Below are positions 38,643 through 48,764 of a stretch of 64,000 nucleotides of DNA, in pieces. Below the pieces are notes generated by a model. It made no database searches. It was not told the origin of the DNA and saw only the letters and a list, made by a program, of their open reading frames with translations. This DNA is from Formicarius rufipectus (Eukaryota; Chordata; Aves; Passeriformes; Formicariidae), in assembly GCA_013399695.1 (NCBI GenBank), contig VXAU01000808.1, positions 26,468 to 90,467 of the forward strand. The letters are read 5' to 3'. Position 1 is the stretch's first letter; the number at the start of each line of letters is the position of its first letter. The position numbers were made by a program, and so were the translations under genes.

Positions 38643-40879
38643 TCCTGCTTTCTCCTTCATCACTATACTCTGACAGTTCTGAAACAACCAGTAGTTGATC
38701 TAAGTCTGTGACAAAACATCTCGTGGGGGCAGGTGGGACAGATTGCAGAAAACTGTTACATTCCATGGAACTGCACAGGCAGCTGCATCTCGTTGACATT
38801 TCCTCTCTCTTTAATTTAAACTTCACTTTTCCCAAGCAAGTTTGGAATTGTTTCACTTTTTGTTGCTTGCAGATGAGCTATGCAAAATTTTTAATCTCAA
38901 ATACGACTTCAATACCTGCATTTGGATTTCATTACAAACATGACCTGGAGCTATTACTTGTACATTTTCCTAATTGCATAAATCACATGAATGAGCTACT
39001 ACAATATACAGTTCCCAACAGCACCATGGGAACCTCTCAGTTTCTCATGAAGTCAGCTGAGACGAAACACAACAGCTTTTGAGGAATGCTAAGGAGAAAC
39101 AAGAAATAAGTACAGGAACTGCTGAATAGCTTAATGAAGACATAGTAAGAAGTTCTCACCACATTTCCGTGTAATATCAGTGTGGGTGGGATAGTTACTC
39201 TATGACCATAATTGAACAAACCACAACATTATAAAAAAGAGTAATTCTCACAGGGCAAATTAAATCCATGACCTCTAATAAGATGCACTGAGACAAAGAG
39301 CACAGAAAGAAGCAAAGCTTGAATTAGACATTTATAACATGTTAAGAAAAAACAACAACAGTTTTGAGAGGGGCAGAAACATTTCTGAATCAAGGGATAA
39401 GGAACCTTGAACACCTGAAACTACAGAGCACCTTAGCATGGTGGCAACTTATATATTAAAAGTTGTGTTCCAGTTTCTAATTTTCATTTCCAAGTTTGAA
39501 GTGAAGTTCAAAAATTAGTGAAAAATGTGTATGTCCTTTGATACATATGATTAGCTGCCAGTTCCTGCCTTGGTTCCCTATTTTACAATCTCTGCCTCTG
39601 GGGAAACTCAGGATAGCTACTCTTCTTCAAGAAACAGGATTGCAACTGCTAGCTGGGATGGCATCAGTTATGTTGTTATGAGGCCTAGGTATTCATCTGG
39701 ACAGTAAAATTCCTTACACCTCAATGAAATGGAGACCCACAAACTATTTAGTGGCATTTCATCCAAAAACAAAATCTATTGAAGGTAACAGAAACACAAA
39801 GTTAAAATGTGTCTTTTCCAAAGCCAAGGAAAATATCTTCACAACCTGTCCTTTCAACCATCAGTTGCAGACCTATACCTCTAACATCTATGATATGCTC
39901 TCAACATATTTTAGCACAGAAAATGTCTCTGCTATGAATTTTTTTCTCTCTAGCCTTACTGAAGCAACTGCCTGCAGAGAAGGTGACATTGGCAGGTGGT
40001 GGCTGTGCTGTCACTGTATGTGAGATTTCCTCATCTTTGAAGTGTGTCCCCCTGATGTTTCTATGCTTGTGGAAGCAGAAACGGCATTGAATAAAGGTGG
40101 TCTTTCACTGGCATCACCACCTTCTGTGTTAACCAGCTTTGCTGAGAGCAGTCATTGAATTGAGGAGCAGACAGTGACTTGATCCACATAGCTACCACTG
40201 ACCAGTGATAAACTCACTCCAGAAGGAGAGCTCAGTAACACGTGGGGCCAACAAAAACAGAAGTGAAAGCACAAGTGGATTTTTTGGAAGTCTTTAGGGA
40301 CTGCTGGATGTGAACAGACTTCCCTTCCAACAAGCAGGTCAATAGCAAGCAATCAATGTATTAATATTTTCAAACTGTACTTCCTAGAAGTCAGTTTGTG
40401 CCAACTGTTGTGAGGTAACTAGAATGGCTAGTCAGTTTGCAGTTTGCATACACCCACTAGCATAACATTCAGTAAATGTCTATAAAATATTAGTATGGTT
40501 GAAATTAAAATAAAAATGGCAGAGTAGCTGCGTTTCTTTTAGTATTCATGCATTTGTTAACAATTAGAGACCAGTTTTCCTCAACACTAGTTCTATGACT
40601 GAAGTGTGGCTATCTTTTAAACAAGTATTTTTAACTAGAAGGCAGCATATATGTATAAAGAAACAGAGGCAGAACACCTTAAAGATGAAATGTAATACCC
40701 CCTAAGGAAAAAATTAAATTTCATTGAGTTTTTAATTGTCAATACTATAAACCCCAGATTCTAGATAGGCATGACTTTCTACAGAATTATTTTAAAAATT
40801 AATTTGAGAGACAATTAAAGAAAAATACACTAGTTTAGTCAATGTTTTGTGTAGGAGTTTTTATATGGTTTCTTCTTAG
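38643..40879. other. Single-copy DNA, no gene seen
   Basis: No exon or repeat recognised. The 124-codon plus-strand frame at 38708-39082 shows no domain, signal sequence or repeat that I recognise, so I do not call it a gene. Confidence 0.5.
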
Positions 40880-40884
40880 TCATA

Positions 40885-41045
40885 TGATAAAACCATGGCC
40901 TAGTTGCAAGGAACTTAAAGATCATGTAATTCCAACAGCCCTGCCCATGGGAACAAGCACCTTCCACTAGACCAGGTTGCTTAGAGCCCCATCCAACCTG
41001 GTTTGAAACTTCTAGGCAGGAGGCATCTGCAACTTCTTGGGGCAA
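40885..41045 (-). mobile_element. CR1 LINE 3' scrap
   Basis: The plus strand shows AAGGAACTTAAAGATCATGT, then CCTGCCCATGGG, CACCTTCCACTAGACCAGG and CCCATCCAACCTGG, the order of the CR1 3' region read on the minus strand. The CATAGAAT tail is decayed (CATATGATAAAACCATGG). The match ends near 41045. Confidence 0.85.
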
Positions 41046-41776
41046 CAGTCGTCCAGTGATCTAATCATCTAGTCATCTTGCATCTCATCCTCCTGGAAAA
41101 CATCTTTAAATCTGGACCTCTATTCTTCCTCTAGTCTTCTAAATTTAGTTCTCAGTTGATTTTTTTTTTGCACAGTCACAGGAGTGGATATCCAGTAATG
41201 CCAAGACTTGTATAGAAATGTCCCTCTTTAGTAAATGAAACATGAAAATGACATCACCTATACCCAGTTTAATTTTCCAACATGTACATCTTTGACATGC
41301 TCAGTTTAAACTTTCTGTAAACTGAAGAAAATAACTCCCTTAGATACAGGAGGACAGTATTTAACTCTTGTTCTCCATTCTAGTTTGCTGAATTAAAATG
41401 CGTGAAGTTGGCAGTTCCATGATAACATCCAAGTTTTCAGTGCCTAGGTGATCTGCAGATAAGAGAGAAGAAACACTATCCTGAATCAAAAGTCACCTTG
41501 AAGCTGTTGTAAACAGATCAAAAGACTGCAGAGTAAAGTTGAAACGTAATCTTGATGAGGCTGAATATGTGATATTCTAATTTGGAAAACAAGAGAGCAT
41601 AGAAAGTTAGCTTTAATGTTGCTTAACAAAGTGTAATGAATTTCGTTTTGTGCAAAGCCATTTGCAATGGCAGAATGCCTGTACAATATGCTAAAGTGTG
41701 CAATTTTGAAGGTAGCCACAACTTAATTAGGAAATATGCTTAGAGAGGCAAGGCTTTATGTAGTTAGGCAGTACAA
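41046..41776. other. Single-copy DNA, no gene seen
   Basis: Ordinary sequence with a poly-T run at 41161-41169; nothing recognised. Confidence 0.5.
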
Positions 41777-41991
41777 TTTTATTTTGTATTTTTTTTGTTT
41801 TTCTTTGTTTGGTTGGTTAGGGTTTTTTTGTTTGATAGTTTGGGGTATTTTGTTTGGTTGTTTTTTATTTTTTTGTTTGTTTTTGGTTTTGTGGGTTTTT
41901 GTTTTGTTTTGGATTGTTTTTTGTTTGGTTGGTTTTGTGTGTTTTTGTTTTGTTTTGGATTTTTTTTGTTCGTTTTTATTTTTGTTTTTTT
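41777..41991 (-). repeat. T/G-only tract, the longest in the window
   Basis: About 215 bp of TTTG, GGTTGGTT and TTTTGTTTTGG units on the plus strand. It ends 26 bp before LTR D. Frames through it give Phe/Val/Leu/Cys-rich pseudo-proteins. Confidence 0.92.
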
Positions 41992-42012
41992 GAAATCATC
42001 ATGATGGGCTAA

Positions 42013-42017
42013 ACCAT
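42013..42017. repeat. Target-site duplication of LTR D (left copy)
   Basis: ACCAT immediately precedes TGTCTAAG and is repeated exactly at 42795-42799. Confidence 0.9.
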
Positions 42018-42794
42018 TGTCTAAGTTTAGAGAACTTAGAAAAATTTATAACTAAAACAGAGAGACAAGTCTCCTTTAATTTCAAAACAAAATTTAATTA
42101 AGGTATGATAAATGGAAGGATAACAGTTCCTAGCTATGATATATATATGTATATTCAAGAGACAACAGAATAACCAAGACTGAATGAATAGAAACTCCTG
42201 GATCAAACCCCCCCACAAACACACACACAGTCTGTCCCCGGTATTTACGGGCAGCAAGCGAGCAGATGAGTGGCTGGTGCTGGGATGCCCCCGGGGGAGG
42301 GGTTGGTGGATGGGAAGAAAGGCTCCGGTGTGTCCCTCTGAAAGGCTCGGGTCTGCTGGTCTCGGGCTGGAGCTTCCGATGTAAGAAAAAAGTTCTCTCA
42401 CGTCTAGGATGGGTGCCGCTGGCTCCCTCACAGAAGGCCCGATGTAAGGGGCCCCCTGGCTAGCGATGTCATCTCTGTCTCTCTCTCTCTCTCTCTCGGG
42501 CAAAAGTCAACAAACAATCCCAAAAAATCAAAGCTCTGTAATCCAGGTATGGGAAAGGGAAGCAGCAGGAAAGGCAAGAAAAGAAACCCAAGACTCCGGG
42601 GTTTCTCTCTCCGCCATCTCTCGCTGCCGACTCCAGCTGCCCACTCCCCAAAAACCCGTGTGCCCTTCTCCCCCACCCTTAATCACCGTACTCTTGCTTC
42701 TTTTGTTAGAGACAAATGGCCTGGGCTAGGACAATTCACTCCTCATTCTGAGGGTGGGGAAAGAAAAATTCCATTAGAACCTGAACCTATAACA
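42018..42794 (-). mobile_element. Solo LTR 'D' of an endogenous retrovirus, 777 bp
   Basis: On the minus strand it starts TGTTATAGG (at 42794) and ends AAACTTAGACA (at 42018). The flanks carry a perfect 5-bp duplication ACCAT (42013-42017 and 42795-42799). Its 3' half (42018 to about 42351) matches the 3' half of LTR A, including TAGCTAGGAACTGTTATCC. Its 5' half is unlike LTRs A, B and C: it is G/C-rich and contains a (CT)n run on the plus strand (about 42474-42497). A 155-codon minus-strand frame (42036-42503), the longest in the window, lies wholly inside this LTR and is not expected to be a gene. No internal retroviral sequence remains. Confidence 0.92.
42474..42498 (+). repeat. (CT)n microsatellite inside LTR D
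   Basis: About eleven CT units on the plus strand, read as (GA)n on the LTR sense strand. Confidence 0.9.
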
Positions 42795-42799
42795 ACCAT
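42795..42799. repeat. Target-site duplication of LTR D (right copy)
   Basis: ACCAT directly follows CTATAACA, the reverse complement of the LTR's TGTTATAG start. Confidence 0.9.
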
Positions 42800-44193
42800 C
42801 TATCAGATTGATCAACGACGCAACTGTATCAAATGTAATAGTTGATCTTATAAACACCCATCTATCCCCAGAGATTTTGTATCTCTCATATGATCAAACC
42901 ATTATCTTTCAAAAAGGTACCAAGTAAAGGTTATTCACAAAGTATAAATCCAAGATATATTTAGAGGACAAAGCAGAAAGGACCTTTGCTGTATTGTAAC
43001 AAAAAAGACATTCAAAAGCAAGGCTTCTCTACTTGATTCAAAAGGCAGTTTATCCTTATCTAACACGTATTTTTCCATAATGCCCATGAATTGCATTTTA
43101 GTATAGACATGGCCAAATTTCTCACATTCAAGGCCCTAACAGTTGCCAGATACTAGTCAATAATGGATGATTTTTCACTTAGATTCTCACTGGGGCCAGA
43201 AAGAAATTATTTGGTTGCAGGTGCTGACCAAAAGACATCTAGAATAGGGACAAGATCCTTGACTTTCACCAGTTCAGTTTTGGAGAAGAACTTTAGTGCC
43301 TGGCCCCAAACGAACATCTGACAGCAGAGTTAGAAAATGATCTTTTCTGAGGAGGAAATTGGAGGAGTCAAGGAACTGCTAAAGTATATGCGTCCTTCAG
43401 GTGAAATGTGAATGCTCCTGCAGATCCTGAGCTCTCCAGTTGATGCACAGTGGCAGCACTGTGCGTGAGCCTGCTCACATTGCCATTTCACCTGCCCTGC
43501 AGCCCATTCATGAGCTGTGTGTGGGGTGGTCAGTCTTCAGTCTTCGGATTTAAACATAGAGGGACAGACATGAGAAGCCTTAGTTCTTCTTGCCAGAACA
43601 GTTTCTCATTAACCAGATGATCTTCTTCTGTATCCATTGTCCATTTTACTTAGGTTTTGTAAGATTGCAATCTCCTGGGCAGAGTCTGTCCCTTCTTGTT
43701 GTGTCAAAGTTTCCTCATTTCAAAAGGCAATGTCCTCTGAAATACACCAGTATATCATGTTCCATCTTTTTTACAGGGAAAGAAAGTTTTAAAATCCATG
43801 AAGGCTAAAATTGTTTCTGTTGTATACAATCTGACTACAGAAACACCTGTTGATGAAAAAAGGGGACTCATAAAGATATTTTATACTCTCAAATCATTCC
43901 ATTACTGCAAATTAAAAAAATTCATGTGGTCTGCAACCTATTGTTAAATTCCTATGGTAGATCTCAAACTGGTCATTAAGTACACTCTTCTGTGCATGTT
44001 TTTAACCTAAATATTGTTGATTTTGACATGAACGCTACTTTGAAGTAATGAAGAGTTTACAATGCAGCAGTGTAAAAGATTGTATATACTTAATATATTT
44101 TAAGAAAAACTACCTTCTCTTGCTTAAACATGACCACCAGCAGTTTTAACCTAAATGAGAGATGAATCCTCAGTACTCAAATAAATCATAAAT
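42800..44193. other. Single-copy DNA, no gene seen
   Basis: Ordinary AT-rich sequence; nothing recognised. Confidence 0.5.
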
Positions 44194-44241
44194 ATGTTAC
44201 CCTGGCTGGATACCAGGTACCCACCAAAGTTACTCTATCAC
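44194..44241. mobile_element. Old avian ERV-type repeat 'F', first piece
   Basis: CCCTGGCTGGATACCAGGTA followed by CCCACCAAAG and CTCTATCAC is, from memory of avian repeats, one end of a widespread ERV-derived dispersed repeat. It is cut at 44241 by LTR C and continues at 44949. The direction of transcription was not settled. Confidence 0.7.
44237..44241. repeat. Target-site duplication of LTR C (left copy)
   Basis: ATCAC, also the end of the F sequence CTCTATCAC; repeated at 44944-44948. Confidence 0.92.
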
Positions 44242-44943
44242 TGTACTGGATTAGAGTTAAACTGGCAGGATAAATGAATCCAACTCAGAAAGGGATTGCA
44301 AGTTGGAATAACAATTTAATAAAAGATCACAAAACACACTGATACAGAAGGAAAATTCATTTGTGCCACAAAAACACCAGATGTACAGCCCAACACAGTG
44401 GGGCACAAGCAGAATGGAGCTCACCAACCCCTGTGCTGAGCACCACATAGCCCACCCCCCCCACCCCCGCGTTTAAATTAAAAAGAAGACAAGAAACAAA
44501 CCTGCTAGTGAAAATGATGGTTGCAGTCTGGTGGCAGTCTCAGTCTGGTCGAGGTTCTGGTCTTCCCCTGGATCTGAAGAGACCCCAGTCCCAAACTTCA
44601 AGCTTATATCCACTTGGGCTCAAATGGGCACGCCCAGTCCCTCCCCCTGGATGGAGACTTCCACAATGGGTGATTTACTCCGTGAGGTGAACAATGGCAT
44701 ATTTTTGGCATCATTGATGGCCCATTAGCAGATATGACCCCTCAGGTGGGTGTGGAGGCAGGAGAACTTCCTTATCTCACAGAAGTTCCTAAACACCCAA
44801 TTTGTAGCCTGAGGGGTTGGGTGTGCCTTAGACAATTGCTGCCAATGGGCCATTGTGAGTGGTTCATGGGAAGAATGGCATAGAGGGTTTAGAATACACA
44901 CCCACACAGTGACAAACTGATCCTGGCTACTAAAACCAGGACA
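44242..44943 (-). mobile_element. Solo LTR 'C' of an endogenous retrovirus, 702 bp, nested in F
   Basis: On the minus strand it starts TGTCCTGGTTTTAGTAGCC (at 44943) and ends near 44242 with CCAGTACA. A perfect 5-bp duplication ATCAC flanks it (44237-44241 and 44944-44948). It matches LTR B along its whole length, including the 3' part with TTGCAATCCC. The minus strand has a TATA-like GATATAAG (44610-44603) and a CACCC-type GC-rich site just upstream. It is inserted in repeat F, whose sequence continues on both sides. No internal retroviral genes are present. Confidence 0.94.
44603..44610 (-). promoter_or_regulatory. TATA-like box of LTR C
   Basis: GATATAAG on the minus strand, in the place of ATATAAG in LTR A. 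LTR B has the weaker GAGATAAG here. Confidence 0.5.
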
Positions 44944-44948
44944 ATCAC
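44944..44948. repeat. Target-site duplication of LTR C (right copy)
   Basis: ATCAC directly after the LTR, followed by TCCCCTCTGCAACTGG, which continues repeat F. Confidence 0.92.
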
Positions 44949-45990
44949 TCCCCTCTGCAACTGGAAAAGGGAGAGAAAATGTGACATAAGGTTCATGAGT
45001 TGAGGTAAGGATGGGAAGGTATCACTCACTGATTACTGTCACAGGCAAAACAGACTCGAAGTGGGAATATGAAACAAATTTATTTTTATCAAATTTACTA
45101 CCAGAATCATAGCAGGATAATGAGAAATAAAATAGATCTTAAACCCACCAAATGCCCACCCCTCCCTTTTCCTCAGTGATGCAGGGAGAGGGAGAATGCG
45201 GATTAAAGTCACAACAGTTTGTTTCCACCACTGCTCAGAGAGAGGAGTCCCTCCCCTGCTGCAGTGTTCATGTACAGTTCTCCATGAACTTCTCCAACAT
45301 GAGTCTGTCCCATGGCCAATAGTTGCCCATGAACTGCTGCAACATGGGTCATTTTTCCACAGGATGCAGTCCTTCAGCACAGCCTGCTTCAGTGTGAGTC
45401 CCCCACAGGACCACAAGTTCTAATAGGAAACCTGCTCCAGTGTGGACTCCTCTTGCTGTGGGTCAGCTGGTCCCTGCCAGGAGCCTGCTCCATCATGGGT
45501 CTTCTAAAGAGTCATAGCCTCCTTTGGTCATTCACCTACTCCAGCGTGGGGCTCTCCCACAGGCTACAGGTGGATCTCTGCTTCTTCATGAATCTCCATG
45601 GGCTGCAGAGGCAGAGCTGCTCCACCGTGGTCTGCACCACAGGCTGTAGGCAAACCTCAGCTCCAGTTCTGGGAGCACCTCCTGCTTCTCCTTGTCCACT
45701 AGCCTTGGAGTCTGCAGAGTTGTTCACATATTCTCACTCTGCTCTTCTCTGTCTGCAATTATCTTCTGCCCAATAACTTCCTTTTCCTTCTTAAACCTGT
45801 AATCACAGAGCCATTACTATCATTCCTGATTGGGTCACCCTTGAACAGTGGTGGGTCAATTATGGAGCTGGCTCACGTTGGGTCTGCAGGACATGGGGGA
45901 AGCTTCTGGCAGCTTCTCACAGAAGCCACCTCTGCAGTCCCTCCATTACCAAAATTTGGCAACAGAAGCCCAATTAAAATGAATGTGGTA
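44949..45990. mobile_element. Old avian ERV-type repeat 'F', main piece
   Basis: This is a long diverged repeat with features I recall from a common bird ERV-derived family: GGGAGAGAAAATGTGACATA, then CAAAACAGACTCGAAGTGGG, then GATAATGAGAAATAAAA. A series of degenerate units of roughly 55-60 bp follows (45230-45660), each built on CTGCTCCAGYGTGGG-like and CCACAGGCTGCAG-like segments. It then has CTTGGAGTCTGCAGAGTTGTT, ACATGGGGGAAGCTTCTGGC and TTCTCACAGAAGCCACC. Open frames of 125 and 107 codons inside it arise from the repeat. The end near 45990 is approximate and the class (probably ERVL) is from memory. Confidence 0.72.
45230..45660. repeat. Degenerate tandem units inside repeat F
   Basis: CTGCTCCAGTGTGG, CTGCTCCATCATGGG, CTACTCCAGCGTGGGG, CTGCTCCACCGTGG and older versions recur at about 55-75 bp steps, each followed by a CCCACAGG/CCACAGG-type segment. 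This is an old minisatellite-like part of the element. Confidence 0.75.
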
Positions 45991-48730
45991 TCTCTGTAAG
46001 CAGTCTGGAAATACTGAGAAGCAGAATGCTTAATTTGATAAGATTGGGATTTGATAAGATTGACCTGATCCTCTAGGATCTCTTTCTCTTTCACAGGTTT
46101 TACCTCTGATGCATGTTGAAGCCTAGATTTCTGTCCTCTTCCCAGGTTCTCCATTGCTCTCCGGCTGTAGAAGATGCATCATGCCACTCTTTGCCCATCT
46201 CTTCTGTTCCTGCTACTGACCAGTGGGAACCTGAAAGTTTTGCCTCTGGCATTGCACTACAAAAAAGGGATGAAGGATATTTGATTGCTTTGTTCCACTT
46301 TCCAAAGACTCAGAGAGTTTTCAGAAGGTACCTACTGTTTCACAAATAAATAAGATACATTGAGATGAAGTGCATTAGAAGCTCAGGACATGTAGATGGG
46401 ATCACATGGGAGGAGAACTATTGGTGTGAACCTCCTTCTGGAGCCAGAGAAAGGACCAGATCTGGTGGGGATGATCACAGTGAGCTCAGTCTGGTCTGCT
46501 CCAAACTCCTTACATGCTTGTCTCAGGAAACATCTAAACCACTGCAAACTAGGAAGCTATGTGCAACTCTTGTAACATAGGAAGAGGAAATACTTAACCA
46601 CGTTCAAAAGCACAGTTAAACAAATTAAGGGAAATAAAATTCCGAAGTAAAATTTATGCATATCTGAACATTTTCATGGCAGATTAGCTCAGTTTGCAGA
46701 CCAAAGATTGAGGTTTTCAGTTTCAAAATACATGTGGGCTTGTCAAGAAACCTACATCCCTTTTCCAGTTCATATTCTTGTCAGAAACAACATGAGCTCA
46801 GTGACAGAAAGGATGGCACATGTTGGTGCCAGCTCATGAAACGGAACAAGAGACGATATAAAAATGAGCTTGTTCTAGGTCCTAGGCATTTTGTAACATA
46901 CAGTTAAGCTTAAATTCAATACAGGTTTCTATTTGTAGCATACACTATGAGAATTACTGAACACTCCCACTTGGATTCACATACAGACTCAGTACTCCTT
47001 GCAGGGTGCCCAGAAGGCTTTGTGGATGCAGCCTTTGTGAGGCCTTGTCTACAAAACATCATCTGCACATAATTTCCCCCTTAAACCAGGAAATCCAACT
47101 CTGCAAAAAATATTGTTCAAAGAAAATGGGAATTAGAAGCATAGGATTGCACTGTTTAAGAAAAGAACAGAATTGAACTCGGGCATTTTTTGAACCTTTG
47201 CCATCTGCAAATTGTAAAAAGGAGCACAGGCCTCTGAAAAGTTTGAGAGGAGTTATTGTGTGGGAATAGCTCTCATACTGCTAAATCTGAAGTAAGAAAC
47301 AGAAATCAGTCTCCCTCGAGTTTAGATTATGGTTCTTGTGGCAGTCACCTCTTTGGCTGATGACCTGGTGACAAGTTTTGCAAGAGGGAAAGGTGACTAA
47401 ATCCAGTAGAACAGCCCCAGAAAACAGATTCTGAGATTCCTGTTTCCTTACTAGTATCTCATTATGAAAAGTGTGTCAAGACATCACCCCCCGGGTTCTT
47501 TATCCGTTCAACAATGTCTGTTAGAAACTATTGTATTCTCAGAGGCTCCTTGAAGCATCGGACCATCTAAAGCTCATTTATTTCCTTCATTAAATGCTGA
47601 AAAATCTTCTGTTATGACTGAAATCCTCATCACTGAAGGGAGCAGCAGCAGGGCTGTTTTGTGATCTCACACACATAATGGGTTTTCAGGCCTTTGTTTA
47701 TCACACTATGGAAGTCAAGTCTTCTTGCTGTGCTCTCGCATGAGTAACCTTATTTTGTTGTTTTGTTTGCTGTCAAGTTTAATTTACTGTGTCTTTTGTT
47801 AAACTGATTCAGCTATTACTTACGCTGTACTTGGGGAAAAATATAATTATCTTTTGACCATAAAAAGACTAAATAAATTTTAAAACTCCCTGAAATCTTA
47901 AGGTATCATCAGAGACTCACCAAATGACAAAAATTGCAGCAGTTGTCTTTTCAAGAATGCACTCTGATTTTACTCTTTCTACCAGTACTCTAGCTAGTTC
48001 TATTTAATACATAGAATAATGGTGCATTGTTTTGGCTGAAATGATTGTACTTCAGGTCCTGTGTTTCAATTCAGTTTTGCGGGTAGCTAAACCAAAAGAT
48101 CCCTTGTCTTCTCTTCAGTGCACCCACTTCTTCTGCTTTTTCTTGGCATTTTTAATGCAAAGGTCTGCCCTAAAATTACAGGGCATCTAGACACTAAACA
48201 AAGTTTTGTCTTATTTAGGAAGGAAACTTCATCAGCAACATCAAGATTTACCACATTATAGTTGCCTTTCACCAGAAAAAAACCTGTTTGTCTCTCAAGG
48301 ATTTATCTATCATTCAGTCATCATGAAAATTTTCACAGTGCTAGTTTAAGGATCTCTTGGGAGCAAATCTCACAACACCTTTCTGAGCTACTTTGGCTGG
48401 TGGAGACAGGAAGCTGAAGAGTCAGGGAACCCTTCCTGCTGCCTCAGGACATGACTGATAAGAAGCAGGGTTTCCAGAGCCACCACCTGCATAGCATATC
48501 TGGCAGCACAGTTCTGAGTCCCAAAATCACTATGCCACCTTTTACTCAAGGCTTTTATCCTTACTGGAGCACTCTTCATGTTTAGCAAGTCTTTAATTTA
48601 CTTCCTCTGAAGCCCTCCAGCTGTCATTTGCAGCTCTAACACTATAATAAAGCACAGCTCTGTTTCAGAGTGCATCCACAGACATGCATCTCACATTGAA
48701 AGGATGCATTCACCTCTCTTACCAACACAA
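45991..48730. other. Single-copy DNA, no gene seen
   Basis: No exon or repeat recognised. The short frames at 46113-46349 and 46365-46580 have no identifiable product. Confidence 0.5.
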
Positions 48731-48764
48731 ATACATACATACATACATATATATATATATATAT
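48731..48764 (+). repeat. (ATAC)n(AT)n compound microsatellite
   Basis: Four ATAC units run into about nine AT units. It is likely length-polymorphic. Confidence 0.95.

Noticed and set aside
38708..39082. 124-codon plus-strand open frame
   Set aside because: No recognisable motif, and the region overlaps an opposite-strand frame running into the (CA)n microsatellite.
41736..42004. Hydrophobic Phe/Val/Leu-rich frames that look like membrane proteins (also at 3277-3537, 29350-29622, 37280-37555, 56864-57082 and 61906-62189)
   Set aside because: They are translations of T/G-only low-complexity tracts; the hydrophobic composition follows directly from TTT, GTT, TTG and TGT codons.
42036..42503. 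155-codon minus-strand open frame, the longest in the window
   Set aside because: It lies wholly inside solo LTR D and crosses its (GA)n run and R/U5 region. It has an Arg/Glu-rich start caused by the microsatellite and no known domain.
42018..42733. Alternative left-end placement of LTR D at TGTCCTAGCCCAGG (42733)
   Set aside because: That end gives no matching duplication (ACCAT against ATTCA), whereas TGTTATAGG at 42794 gives a perfect ACCAT duplication.
45039..45776. Open frames of 125 and 107 codons in repeat F
   Set aside because: They fall in the degenerate tandem-unit part of an ERV-derived repeat and lack any retroviral protein motif.
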